64,000 nucleotides of DNA from Casuarius casuarius (Eukaryota > Chordata > Aves > Casuariiformes > Casuariidae), in the NCBI GenBank assembly GCA_003342895.1, contig PTFA01000043.1, forward strand, positions 1,255,685-1,319,684, read 5' to 3'. The translations under genes were made by a program, and so were the position numbers. The notes beneath the pieces were generated by a model that had not been told where the DNA came from, searched no databases, and was given only the letters and a program-made list of their open reading frames with translations. Below, piece after piece: positions 24,962-36,850 of the stretch (within the stretch, counting starts at the first letter, position 1; each line of letters starts with the position of its first letter).

Positions 24962-26304
24962 TACCCGCTTACATTTTGGCGCCTTTCATCTCAACTCTTT
25001 TCTGAAGCTGATCATCCCTGTGGTGCCTAAATGAAAGATGACAGTGAACCCAAGGGGAAAATAAGGCTGATGAAATGCAAAGTAGTGTTATTTATGCCAA
25101 GTCTGTGTGCAAAGTGCATTTCAAACTTCCTTGATTTTTAAGTTTTAACCAGTGTTGTGGGGGAAGGGGACAAGCCAATATTTGTATTCAGTATTTCTGA
25201 ATATCTCACATTTTGCTCTCTCCCTTGGCTCTGTGAAGTATGATTTTTTTTTTTCCAGTTTCATTTGAAGATTTGGGTGGTAACTAAAGCTCTGTAGGAA
25301 ATGTAACCAGCATCTCTGAGGTCTGCAGTCAGGAGAGAGGAAAAAAAGGCTGGAGAGGGAGGGTTTGGGCAACTCCTTTCAGCCTACAGGAGATGGATAT
25401 CAGGTGCTCAGATTTTGAGGCATATTGCCGTAGTTGCTTGCGAACCTCGCACTGATGCCATCAGAGTCGTAGTCCTGCTCCCCACTGAAATAAATCACTT
25501 CAGTTTGAAGTGTTATCGTGGTTGCTCCTCTTTAAACAAATATCCTGTCTTCCTGAACAAAAGACGTCAGCTGTAAAGTGCTGCTCCAGGCTCAGCCACC
25601 TCCAGGCAGGGCTGGGGAAGAGCCAGCAAACCCCCCTCTGCCACACGCTGAATCCAGCATGCATTTGGCCAGGATTTTGACAGTGAAGAGCCAAATACTG
25701 ATTTGTCCTGAGCCCCTACCATCCCTAGGACTTCACTAGCCTGAATCAGCACTATGGAAAAAATCATCTAAGGGAGGTAGGATCAATAACACCCNGAGAC
25801 ATGTCACTCAGTACCTCACCTTGGAAGTATGACTGGAGGATGCATCTGACCTATAANGCAAACCCAAACAGATCAAACTCTCTCCGATATTTATCTGTGA
25901 CACTAGTGAAATGCATGGAGTCAGGCAGCAAAACACAAGGAAAAACTATCCTGTTGATAATCTGACAATCTGCCTTTGCTCCCCNTGTTGCATAAATCAG
26001 GAGGGGCAGCCTTCCTCCCACTGCTCGCGTGATGGGATCCTTGCTAATTTTTCACATGTAGCATCAAGAATGCAGCAGTGAGGGAGCGGGTGAGACAGTC
26101 GTCAGGCACACACAATAACGGATTTGCAGCTCTCAGGCTCAAGGCTTCCCCACAGCGGCAGCTCCGTGCTCATGAACACTCGAAGTGCATCCCTAATGAT
26201 CTCGCCCAGCTGCAGCAGACAGTACGGAGTTTGCGGCTGGTTATCAGGCACGACNGTGGACTAGCAGCCCCGCTGTGTCACTGAGAAGCCCCAGCAACTT
26301 GTGA
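24956..26304. other. Unannotated sequence
   Basis: No recognised gene. 26020-26300 is more GC-balanced and carries a 68-codon open frame (26078-26284) ending 20 bases before the small ORF at 26305. It may be a conserved element or a 5' leader, but neither can be shown. Confidence 0.4.
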
Positions 26305-26427
26305 ATGGAGCCTCTGTTTGGGATCCTTATCATCTTCACTGGGGTTATTATAGCTTTTGTAACAAGCAGAAAGAAATCCAAGGAACCGATCTATAGCTCC
26401 TTTGCTTGTACGAGCACAGAGGAATGA
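26305..26427 (+). CDS. Candidate 40-residue small ORF with one transmembrane helix
   Basis: The ATG (26305) opens 40 codons to TGA (26425-26427). The peptide starts MEPLFG, followed by about 14 strongly hydrophobic residues (ILIIFTGVIIAFVT), then a basic stop-transfer stretch SRKKSK and a short polar tail ending STEE. That is the layout of a small single-pass membrane microprotein, and the positive-inside rule would place the C terminus in the cytosol. An in-frame TGA stands directly before the ATG, so this is either a complete small ORF or nothing. It cannot be an internal exon. Kozak context is moderate (+4 G, T at -3). I do not recognise a family. T-rich second codon positions make chance hydrophobic ORFs fairly common. 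Confidence 0.25.
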   Translation: MEPLFGILIIFTGVIIAFVTSRKKSKEPIYSSFACTSTEE

Positions 26428-27801
26428 ATNCAGGGCATTGCCCGTGCTCCCACAGCTCTGTGTCTTCTCCCGTTTGGGCTCCCCAACCCCCTTGTTTGTG
26501 ACCCTGCAGAAAAGAGGGTCCCAGAACAGGCAGAACTGGCAAAATGAAACAGGGAGTTCCAAATTTAGAAGGTAACTCTGTCCACCTGGAGCAAATATTT
26601 ATTGTTCCTAGTGGCACAAAGGCATTTATTTTTTTCCCCAAGTTAGGCTAAGCAGCTAGTGCTCAGTGAGGTCCATTTTCTTATTGATTCTGTGTCACAG
26701 CCAGGCCCTACAAGAATGTCCATATGAGCATGGTAGCTTGAGGCTCCCTGTTGCCAGGATAGCCCTGGAGCCCAGCAAGCTGTCTCAGCAGGCAGGGAAG
26801 CCTGGGCCCAGCTGCNGGAAGAAGCTTGAATTTGAGCGCAATACTACAGGAATTATTGCATAGNGCAACAAACTACATTCAGACACAGGTAGCAAAGGTA
26901 AGGTAGCCATAGCCTAATTGTAATCTTTACAGGCAGCTAAAAAAAGTATGTTAATATTCCCGTGCACTTTGCCAGTGTAAGTCCCATCCAAAATAAGGAC
27001 CCCATTTTGCTTCTGAGAGTGCAGGCAATTATTTGCTTGCAACGTAATCTGAATAGCTACCGCTCTAANTTTTCCAACTAACAACTCATTGATCATCAAC
27101 CAGGCAGGAGAAATATCAGCTCAAACTGTAANTGTTCGTGAAATTTATGGTCATAGAATGCTATAAAGAAAACTGTACCGCAGCCTTCCCTCGAGCATTC
27201 CTACAACACCTCCTGCCTCCAGCCGACTCCAGTAACGCAGCACAGACCTCTACTCCTCAACCGAAAAGGCAACCCCGTTCACCGGCACGCAGTGAAGGCT
27301 GTTTTCTCCCACTGGCACAGGCATCAGAGGGGAACACCAGACTTCATCAGTTGCTGCATTGATTTCCACAACCATCGCTGTAAAAACTAACTATAGCCCT
27401 AAAGTTTTGTGTAAATGAACATAAATTATTACTTCAAGCATGCAAACAGCAAACCTGCTTATAAGATTTATTATTGTCAAGCTGGGCAATTACAGCATGG
27501 AGTCAAGTTTGTGTTTTAATAAATGAAGTACCAAAGCTCTTGCCAAAAAAAAAAAGAAAAAAGAATTAAGTCAAACTTAATCTGATCCAGATGGGCTGCC
27601 CCAGGTTTTACCCAGCATGGCACTGGTTTGATAAGAGCGCTGGGTCTTCTGCCCAAAACTGGGACAGCTGCCCCCCTACCTGAGGAAATGACACGCTTCA
27701 GAATTCACACTGAAAGAAGATGCAACAGATTTTTAAATGACACAAATTAAAAATTAATTACTTCTTTGGGTTTTTTGTTGTGTGACTGTTTTTGTGCTCA
27801 G
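26428..27801. other. Unannotated sequence
   Basis: A good acceptor-like site (ttgattctgtgtcacag, ending 26700) precedes a 53-codon open frame, but the frame stops at 26861-26863 with no donor first. An impure A run lies at 27545-27561. No gene is called. Confidence 0.4.
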
Positions 27802-27925
27802 GCGATTAACTGCCAGCAGGGTGGCCACCAGCAGAAACAAGCCGTGCTGCAACCCCATGAAATGGCAGGTGTGCACAACACCGAAACAGCTGGCAGCAAG
27901 ACTCTCCAGGACAGCTCGGAGAAAG
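27802..27925 (+). CDS. Candidate internal exon (gene unknown)
   Basis: Upstream is a T-rich tract (gggttttttgttgtgtgactg, then tttttgtgctcag) ending in AG at 27800-27801. Downstream the frame meets GAAAG|GTGAGAAC, a near-ideal donor at 27926. The 124 bp between read in phase 0 as a hydrophilic, Gln-rich peptide (AINCQQGGHQQKQAVLQ…, ending …LQDSSEK) with third-position GC above the surroundings. The frame stays open to a second, weaker donor (AGAG|GTACT at 28016), giving a 214-bp alternative that adds …LLDLLHLQKKNGDVTPSAKV…. Both forms end after the first base of a codon and fit the segment at 28211. The opposite strand is open here too, which lowers confidence. No family recognised. Confidence 0.3.
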
Positions 27926-28210
27926 GTGAGAACATCCTCCTCGACCTGCTTCATTTGCAAAAGAAAAACGGTGACGTGACACCTTCTGCCAAAGTAATTG
28001 AACTGTGCAAGAGAGGTACTATGTTCTGTGCCCTTTTTCTCTTCTACGGGAGTGCAAGAGAAATACAGTGAGCACCATCCTCCACTAGACACTGCCCCAG
28101 TGAGCAGCACAGCTTAGTTTGTCTTCCTTCCCTTGCGCAGACATACAGGGCCCCATGCTGTCAATAAAGCCCTGCTCAAAGCTTTTTTGGTCTCTCGCCT
28201 GCTCCCACAG

Positions 28211-28278
28211 CTCTGGTATCGCTGGTGACCGTGCTCTGCTTCGTCCTGCTCCCCAGGGATCGGGCAGACTGGTGCTAA
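28211..28278 (+). CDS. Candidate terminal exon encoding a hydrophobic C-terminal tail
   Basis: A long pyrimidine-rich tract (ggtctctcgcctgctcccacag) ends at 28210. Adding the single G left over from the upstream candidate exon completes a GCT (Ala) codon. The frame then reads LVSLVTVLCFVLLP followed by RDRADWC and a TAA at 28276-28278. Joined to the upstream candidate this would be a protein ending in a short membrane-spanning or tail-anchor segment. No polyadenylation signal is obvious in the next few hundred bases. An AATAAA at 28162-28167 lies in the presumed intron. The link is an inference from phase and splice motifs. Confidence 0.27.
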
Positions 28279-29039
28279 CCAACTGCCCACTTACCANACA
28301 GCTCGAATCCGGACCAGGGATCTAGCAGCTGGGTTATTTGGTTCCTGAATTTGTTTTGTCTTTTGTGGTAAAAGGATCTTGTGGACTGAGTCTGTCAAAA
28401 ACANAAGGATACTCCAGCACTGCCCCATATTAAGTCACTCTCTAGTCTGTTTGCACCTCAATGTCAAACGAGGCANCTCCTGCTTTCTCCTCTTCCTTTT
28501 GCTCTTCTTACTGAGAATACCTCTCTTGGGGACAGCAAGTCCCATTTTGCTGTTTTTCATCCCCTGATCTCAATAACCACCACCACAGCACTGATAAAAA
28601 GACCAANAAGAGAGCTGGGACTCCCACACGTTGACAAGGCAACTCACTCCGCTCTGTCGCACCTTGGGCTGGGCCAGAGGATGGGGACAGACGGCAGGCT
28701 GAAAACTGGCTATTCCNCACTTACCACCACCACTAAAAGTCTACTTTTTAAAATCTAAAAAACGAGGAAATAATGTCCCTGACCTGGCAACTTCTGACTT
28801 CCGTCATTTAACTTTTTCCAAAGCACCTCATCTTGCCATCATACTCCTGCCTTGCTACTTGTCTCAGCNTTCAGGGTCACAAGCAAATGAGACACATCTG
28901 CTTTCTATTTAAACCAGTGAGGAAATATTTATGCTGCAAGAGAACTTGTGGTTTTGCTTGCAGTGTCAGAGGAGGCCATTCAGTGTACAGCAGGAGGCTC
29001 CAGGGCACCTGCANATAGCGAGCTGGGCTAGATAAACTT
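28279..29039. other. Unannotated sequence
   Basis: Pyrimidine-rich stretches at 28475-28520. No gene or repeat recognised. If the preceding exon candidates were real this would be 3' untranslated or flanking sequence. Confidence 0.4.
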
Positions 29040-29290
29040 CTCTGTATTTAAGCGGCTGGCAGCAAGCCATTAATTGTGTCGGAGTTTTTGCCTTCAGTAG
29101 GTGGTTTCACTCCACTGGAGCCCAGCATCATGGGGGGGAGAGGGAAGGAAAAACAGAAAGGCATCACTGGTGTATACCCAGTACTGTGATATGCTAGTTA
29201 AGTTCTAAATTATGTTTTTAATTACTTGGCATGATTTATTGAGACAGCGTCTCAAGGTCATAAAGCACCGTGAAGTGACACAACTCGCCT
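29040..29290. promoter_or_regulatory. Candidate conserved non-coding element
   Basis: It carries gcaagccattaattgtgtcgg (29069-29089), then ttctaaattatgtttttaat, acttggcatgatttattgag and a short palindromic gagacagcgtctc (29240-29252). Dense TAATT-type cores with little simple repeat suggest a developmental enhancer. Conservation not measured. Confidence 0.22.
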
Positions 29291-30859
29291 GCCAGCTTGA
29301 ATCTCTGCCACTGAAGCGCTCCCTTCTCCTCCGTTTCTCTCATGCTCCTTGTGCCTCCTAAACTCAACAGCTCTGGTATTTCATCCCTGCTTCCACAGGT
29401 CCCTACCTTCCTCTGGAGGCATTTATTACTTCATCTGCTTCTGGAAAGCACAAACAACTGGTGATCTGGAGCTGGTATGATGATGCCCATTTGGTAACGA
29501 TGCTACAGACAGTGGTGGTGTATTCAAAGGCGTGCCAGGGAAATCTGGGTGGAGGCAGCTTTTTCCACACTATCGAGCACCTCTGTGACTGGATGGGATC
29601 AGTCTTGACACTTTAGGTCCTTGTTAGGACTAAATTTGGTAGCTTTGAGCCAGGGCTGGAAAGGGAAAGCTTCTGGGGTGGTAAAGCTGGACTGAAGGGT
29701 TGAGTTCAAGGCATGTGTAAAACAGGCCTGTNAAAGGAGTACTGATCAGTCCCCTTGTGCACCCCGTGATGAAGAAGTGAGTTTTGAACCAAGAAGGGAT
29801 CATACAGGAGTAAAAGGGGAGGGGTGGGAGAATTCTGTTGCTCTAATGCTGCCAGTTCATTCAGCATGCTGCAGTCTGCCTGGACGGACAAGAGAACAGC
29901 CCCATAATCCACAAAACTTGTCCTGCATCTGCCCAAAATAAGCAACAGGCTGGTCAAGCCCCTGCCCAGTCCTACTTGGCCCTGCAGAACTGTAAAGCCA
30001 GATTCAGTGACCTCAGGGGTACACCAGGAACTCGCTTTGCACCCAGTGCGTAATCCCGTGTGATTACACGCCCAACTAAAGACACTGCCACTCTCGGCAC
30101 CTTTGGGAAGGCGTTCGTGCCCTTGCTGTGGCAGAACAGTGCAACGTGGCAAGGAGGAGGCTGTGGAATCCAACCATGATGCATTTTAAGGCTGCCATAA
30201 ATAATTAAGGGAGCTCATTAATTAATAAAAAGAAAATGAAATTGAAAAAGCAGGAGGAGAGGGGCAACAAATACCCACTGGGGGATAATAAGTATGTCCT
30301 ACACTGCAGCTTACACAGACTGAAGTCTTTTAGGGAGAGTTAAAGTGGCTTTGTGGTTTGAGCTAGAGAAACAAATCTTAGCTGGAAGAAAAACCTGCTG
30401 GGAATAACAAAGCTACTTCCTAAATCTAAGTTACACTTGGGAAGATTTTTCAAGATTTACACACTCAACTGAGAACAACATGGGATATATACAGATATAT
30501 GTGTATTTCTCAAATATACGAGGAAGAAAAGGGATCTAGCTGGTGCCTGAGGTTGGCTTGCACCAACAAGTCTTCGGGGAAGAGATAAAATACAGCAATG
30601 CTGGGAAAAACATCTCCCATTAATTAGATCATTATTAGTCTCTTAAGGCTCAAACATGGGCAGCTTTGAAACCCTAGCTGCTATCAAAGAAAAGATTTAC
30701 AGAAGTTCCACAAAGACAGAAAGAAACAATAAAGTCTGCTAATATCCCAGTGGGCTAAGAGTTGGGAGAGTACACTAACTGCAAGTTACTAATTAAAGCA
30801 GCTTTGAAATCAGAAGCTTAAATCTGTGCTAAACAGCAACACGGTGCTTTGGGCCACAG
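29291..30859. other. Unannotated sequence
   Basis: A 155-codon minus-strand frame (30173-29706) has no splice context or recognisable motif and was not called. An AT-rich, TAAT-containing stretch lies at 30190-30240. Nothing else is recognised. Confidence 0.4.
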
Positions 30860-31640
30860 TTTCAAANGCGGAGATGAAACGTGCCAAATACGCACACCCG
30901 GGCACAGACGAGTCGTTCCAAAAGGAAAGCGGGAAATTGCAGGTGCAGCCGAACGCTTGTGAGCGCACGATTACCCAGGCGGTGTTTGCGACTGCATATT
31001 TCATACGCACAATTACCTCTTTGCACCCTTGCCTGCATATTTTTGTATGCCATTTAAATGCCTACTTCCAAGTGTATGACTTCAGCATCCAAAAATACAA
31101 AACTTGAGGCAAGCGCTGATCCTGAACATCTAGCAGACATCAAGGTTTCAAACAGGTGAAAGGGCTGTTCTCTCTCAGATGACTGACACACTGCCTGGGT
31201 GCTTTGCTGCTGACGACTTCTCGCCTCCTGAATGTTTCCCTTGGAAGCTCTGGAGCGCAGCTGGCGAGCCGTGCCGCGCAGGCGCGGGCGGAGCAGCCAT
31301 GCGTCTATCCTACAGGACGGAAACGCAGAGAAGGGGTACAGAACGAAGGTGAAGCCTGTGAACTCGTCAGATCAGGAAAAGAGAAAGCAATACAGGTTAT
31401 TGCACTAAAGGGCTATCTTTTGCTGTCAAACAGCCTGACGTTTGCTCTGGTTTCAAACAGTTATAATCTGTTGTGAAATATCCTTTGGATTTCAGTGCCG
31501 GCAGCGCTGTGGAGATGTGGGTCTGTGGCTGAGCGGGAGGAGGAGGATGCACGAGTACGTTCAGCCGCCTCAGCGAGCCGCCCCGCAGAGCCTGCCCAGC
31601 ACAGCCGCCGGGCCCCAGGCCGGGCCTCCCTGGGAAAGAA
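30860..31640. promoter_or_regulatory. CpG-enriched segment in three clusters
   Basis: CpGs are retained in three blocks. The first (30865-31010) has about 14 CpG at only moderate GC. The second (31245-31325) has gcgcaggcgcgggcgg. The third (31495-31640) is GC-rich with many CpG. CpG density at moderate GC points to hypomethylation rather than composition alone, as in a weak promoter or enhancer. Short frames in several registers are compositional. No transcription start can be placed. Confidence 0.35.
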
Positions 31641-32379
31641 GCATCCTTATTTTCAACCCCAGTTAGCAAAGCCTCTACCATGAAACAAATACAATGCACA
31701 TTTGATGCAAAACATATTTAACTGGGATGGTTGAAAGGTCAGGGCGGGGGGGAAGCAGCCAATAATAAGATAATATCTTCAATAAAACTTATTTTCTGCA
31801 TGGCTATACACCATAATAGCTGTTTAATAACACCCAGCAACCTACATGAAAGTAGCTAGTAAAGAAGCCTTTGTTCCTCAGCCCAGGGCCAATAGCACCA
31901 ATATTTCTAAGTTTTCCTCCCACAGCCTAAGAGACTCAAAGCTGGATTAACTTTCAAAACTCCCCTGTCCTCAGGTTTCAGTGGTCTGACTCCACAGTAG
32001 CTGCATCCCCCACTCCCAGGAAAAGGTATTAATCTGAAAATGTGTCCAATGTAATGCCTGTAACTAAAAAGTTGCTGGGGGAAGAGATTGTTGGGTTGCG
32101 TTTTATNTGTGGAACTTCAATTATACTGTAGCTATCTGCTGTGCCTTCAAGAAAGAGCAAAAGAAGCGAACAGAACTTAAAATACCNTAGTAAAGAATGG
32201 ATATTAGTTGCAGAAAAGGTACAGTTTTTCATTACTATTCCATAGTAGTTTTAAAAGACTGCATAAATCTAACAATTGATGGATGAAATAAAAAANGAGA
32301 TATTGCTACCTGATAGGGGAAAAATATCTGTCCAAGGCTGCAATGATTTATAAATATAAGTAATCAATAGCAGTAGGTT
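31641..32379. other. Unannotated AT-rich sequence
   Basis: A G run lies at 31743-31751. The rest is AT-rich unique sequence without recognisable features. Confidence 0.45.
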
Positions 32380-32520
32380 CATATCAGTTTTACATCTAAT
32401 TTAAACTTTCAGGTCTCAGTGTACTCATTAAATAATATAATAGATTTACATATTTTAATTATATTTTATGGATTCTGAACATAATGTAATTAAAAGGGTT
32501 TTTCAGCAGAGATGATTAAT
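32380..32520. promoter_or_regulatory. Candidate AT-rich regulatory element
   Basis: Tightly packed TAAT/ATTA cores (catctaatttaaac, tcattaaataatat, tattttaattatatt, aatgtaattaaaag, gatgattaatgaac). These are typical homeodomain half-sites, though AT-rich sequence yields them by chance more easily. Confidence 0.18.
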
Positions 32521-32954
32521 GAACAGGGCATCCAGACATGCCGCACAGCCATTGNGTGGAATGGACTTCGGTGTGATACGAGCTCAAGCCCCGAACTGCA
32601 CAGCAGTAGATTCACCTACACGTACAACCNGGTGCATTTAACAACTGTGCAAGCACTGATATTGGAGCCAAAGGCAACTAGAGCCCACAGCAAAGGTACA
32701 AACCCTTCTGGCTTTTAGCTCGTCCCTTAGAAATCAGTTACACCAGGAACGTATCAAGACATAGGGAAATACTTAGGAAAGCATAATACCACTGATCCTT
32801 CTAACAGAAACCTCGCAATGGCACATTTGTCCCACTGAGCAGGACTGTATGAAGTATAGAAAGAATATTTCAGCTTTTGTACCAAGGACTTACCGAGGTG
32901 ACATGCCTTAGATCACAGAGAGCACTGCTCACCCGCCACTCTGCACACACTCAG

Positions 32955-33105
32955 CTGTGTTACGTGTCTTACAGATGGGAAACCGAGCCCCAGAAGAGGG
33001 GGAAGCAACNTGCCCAAGGTCCTAGAGCAGACAGTGACACAGCAAGGACTAGGGACANGGCTCCCTAAATCCGCCTTTCTTATCCAGGCTGAACAATGCG
33101 AGTCG
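32955..33105 (-). mobile_element. MIR/CORE-SINE relic
   Basis: The plus strand reads ttacagatgggaaaccgagc, then gaagcaacntgcccaaggtc, then cagtgacacagcaaggac. This is an unusually clear reverse-complement MIR core (ttttacagatgaggaaactgag…, aagtaacttgcccaaggtcac…, agtggcagagccggga…). It is the best-preserved MIR copy in the window. Confidence 0.72.
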
Positions 33106-36100
33106 ACAAAAGGCTGGTGGACCCAAAACTGCTTTTTCCAATTGTATCAGACCAGCTAATAAAAGACACTCGATCTGTCTGGAAACTCGCATCTCTCGCA
33201 TCCTTAAATTATTGCAACTGCAATACCATCGCTACTACTTCCATGTCCAAGTTCTCTCTCAGTAAAATTCAGCTCCCTTGAACCAAGGTAAGAACCTACT
33301 GAACCACATCCCCAAGAACTTCAGCAACTAAAATGACTGCTGAATAGAGGAAGTAAAGAATACCAAATTGAGGTAAAAACACAGAGGAAAGGACGTCAGC
33401 ATTGCCAGCTCTCATGATTCCATGGAAGGTCTTTGATACTTCATGTTTCCTCTGCAGCTCCAGCTACTTGGATTTGTGACCAAGGAAATAAAAAAAAAAA
33501 ATTTCTAGTCCTCATGACTGTGGAGCAAGATCCCAAAACACAAACTCAGGGCAGTAAAACAAGAAACCCTGGAAGGTGAAGAGAAAAACCCCCAAAATTC
33601 ATACCTAAAAATACAGCCCAAAATGGTTCTTGTCTCAGTGGAAGCCTCCAGGTGCTACTAAGGTATAAAATACAACCACAGCTCATAACAACACAAGAAT
33701 AAGCAGTCACTTGTCTTGTGATTTGCTGGCCCCTAGCATTTGAAAGCCTCTGTATGTTGATTTAGTAGTCAATGCCGAATTACTCTCCAGCTTTTTTTTC
33801 CTTATACAAAGCCAATCTCTAGAGTCTACGTCAATACTAAGTCAATAGAGCTCTAAACAGCCCTAAAATCTATGACATGGGATATTTTGTAGTTTTAAGA
33901 TTCCTTCACTGATTTAGGGAAATAATTCATTATTCTTTTTCCCTTTCTACTTCCTTTAAAACAGTTTTGCCCTTTGTGCCCTTTACTGTTGGGAACTGTA
34001 CTGCCTTCCTGCCTCAGTACACTCTTCCCTTCACAGCAGCCCACGTAGAAGTGGGCACAAGCATGATGCACTGGCTGTCCAGATTTGGGAAGGGCAAAAT
34101 TTCGGTCACAAGTAGAGTTTGACTTTTGTATTGGGGGGTTGGGGGCCGTGAAAGAGGAAGTAGGTAGCCAAAGCAATCATCGGCAGCNCTTAGGCGGTAC
34201 AGCGAGGAGAGGGCAACACTCCCTCAGCAGTCTTGCCATCCCGATCTCCAGTTACGTTTTCAGGGGTTATTCAAAATGCTCAATGCTTTCTACAAGACAG
34301 ACCCCAGAAATTTCCCTGTTCAGGATGAAATATGCATTCCCTGATTTGCCATCACTTTCAGTGGCTTCCACATACTTTTTCCCANTGTATTTTTCCCCTT
34401 ACTGTGAACTGCTGAGACTCCTGACACACAGGTAGAACACAATTTTGGCTTGGCCTGACACAGGGGCAGACACAAGCAGTAAAAACACCCCTGGTATTTG
34501 TGTTTTCACCTGAGTCTACCTGTGTGACTGAAATTTGATTCCNTTTTCTGGTAGAGGCAGGTCCAGTGAGACTCTGAATGTGTGTTATATGTTAACAGTC
34601 CACAGACCTCTCCAAGCTGAGAGTTAGTTTAAACAAACCTGAGCTGGGCTTCAGGCAACCCAACTGGGACAACTGGGCAAACTATGAATAGCTTCTATTG
34701 ACTGCTCTGGACTGTTTCATAGGAAATGTTCACATCCAGCAAGATTTTTCCTACTATTACTCAAGCTGAATTAAACCTTATTCTGCAGAAAACACCACTG
34801 TAGCGAGTGACTGATGAGAATGCACAGCTTGGGGTTGGCAAAGTCGGCAGATGTTTGCTTTTGATTTTCACATATTCTTAGTTCTCCACCGGAGCAGTAT
34901 GTTGGCCTTTCAGTCACAGAGTATTGGTCTGGACTTGTGACTAGTGATTTAATACGTCTACATTACCTCCTACCCTCAAGGAATTCTTTCCCAATCACAA
35001 AACATGTTTATTTTCTTCCTTNAGTAATTCTTTGGTTTTGGTCCTAATACCAGTTGCCCTGAATATTCACACAGATGACATTTTAGTTCCACAGATTTTC
35101 CTGAAAAAGTGGATTTTGTATGAAGCATATAATGCGGTTAGACCACAACAAGGTTGGGAATTTCACCCCTTCTTCCCCCTGCAAAGTCGACCTGTAATGG
35201 CTGAAACAGGTACCAACTAAGAGATATTCCAAAATGGGACACTTCCTTTCCAAGAGGACAGCACAAGATCCACTTGCACAGATTTNCATGGTGCTTGTGT
35301 TCTAGCTCTCTGCTTGAGCANTCTCTCCCGCTGTGTTANAAATATATATATATATNTCCACTACAAGAGTAAGTACTAATGCATTTTTACACGTAGATTA
35401 GCTAATCAAGGTCAGTCCTAGGGTTACATCTACATCCACTACCAGATCNGTTGTGCTTAAACATCCAACTAGTTGAGACTGTCAGCTTTGACCTCTAAAC
35501 AAGGTCTTTCCTCCTCCTGCTCAGTTCTACCTTCAAATCATAAANCAGGTTTATCTTCTCTGAAGAACCTGAATGCATCACTCTCCCATTATTGTCCATG
35601 CTGCTACCATCAGAAACTTATCCCCAGGGTCTCACCTCCGAGATGGCATCCCTGTTCCCTTCAGCCTTGGCTCCACTTCCAACTCACTGATCTCTGCATC
35701 TGCTCAGTAAACACAGTGTTCTGTATAATGTAAAACATGAGCATCTCATATACTGATAAAATTACCTCTGTGCTTACACAGCTACTTAATTCCATTTTGC
35801 CATTGATTTGTCATTTTAAAGTTAAATAATAAACATGGATTCTAGCCAGGATACTGAGTGCTGCTTCTCTCCCTCTAGTTTTTGATTTGTGTGTTTGTTT
35901 ATTTACTGATATATTTAAGTACTCCCTATTGCATTTCACACATAATCTGGCAAATCCCAAGAATTTACCTTCACAATTGATTAGAAAAGTCAATGCTGTA
36001 CAGATAGGATTAAAATGGAAAATATCTAGACGCCGTGATGGAATCTACTTATGAAAACTATCATCTCCAAAAGGCTCTCCAGCACTTAAAATCTATGTTG

Positions 36101-36484
36101 TGTGTTGTCAAACATACTGAGCACATAGTACCTGTAACAGGAAATGATTATGTCAATTNAGGAAACACACTTGCCCCTTTGTCCGTTGAGGGGGTGCCTT
36201 CTAGGCTTTTCATTCAATCAACACATGGGAAAAGATCATTGTTTTTCATTTGTTGGTACTTTTCTCCTCTTTAAAATTAAATCAGACAGNCTAGTAGGCA
36301 ATGCTGAGGCAAGCAATGCATTTTGAATATTGTCACTTCAGTAATCTAAATTTAAGAATTCTAAAAGTATCAACATGTGACATTTGGGATTTTTTTTTTC
36401 CTCCTCCTCCCCCCGCAACTCCAAACCATGTATTACATCTTCAGTTTTATTTATTTCTAAAGCAGCATTTACAACACTTTTTTA
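33106..36484. other. Unannotated AT-leaning unique sequence
   Basis: No recognised gene or mobile element. An A run lies at 33489-33500, two adjacent G runs at 34132-34144, a T run and CCTCCTCC pyrimidine tract at 36391-36415, and a small TA microsatellite (listed separately). N positions are unusually frequent at 35286-35545. Confidence 0.45.
35341..35357. repeat. Short (TA)n microsatellite
   Basis: About seven TA units interrupted by an N at 35356. It lies in a local cluster of ambiguous bases, as expected if length variation disturbed the consensus. Confidence 0.8.
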
Positions 36485-36850
36485 ATGCTCTGTGACATGG
36501 CAAACTGCTTTTTAGCTTTTTGATTCTCTGTCAGATGGCGAACCTGGCTTCCTTTTGATCCACTCTCACAACCGGGGAGGAAAGGGGGTGAATTCAGTTA
36601 TTCACTCACAGCTTGCTTCACAGTGGAATCATTTTCCAGATCATGAAATTGCAGTGCAGAGTGATAAAGAGATTAGGCTGGTGTCAGAGAGCAGATTACA
36701 GGGCAGACTAAAGAAAAGAATTAGATCTACTCCTAATGCCATCCCCCTCTAGCTGGGGTCCTGTTGCTGGCCTTCCTTGGTGCTGCTGGCTGGCAACATT
36801 CAATTCTGGCGCGCAGTGCAATCAGTGATTTGAATTCCTAAGAGGGGCTT
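36485..36850. promoter_or_regulatory. Candidate conserved non-coding element
   Basis: The sequence has balanced composition, few simple repeats and enhancer-like cores: gaattcagttattcactcac, atgaaattgcagtgcag, gataaagagattaggctg, ggcaacattcaattctggcg, gcaatcagtgatttgaattc. Open frames are short and lack splice borders. Conservation not measured. Confidence 0.28.

Noticed and set aside
26684..26863. Frame after a good acceptor-like site
   Set aside because: It stops before any donor, and the terminal-exon reading has no phase partner upstream.
29706..30173. 155-codon minus-strand open frame
   Set aside because: No domain, no splice signals, and low-complexity leucine/proline content. Its length is reachable by chance in 64 kb.
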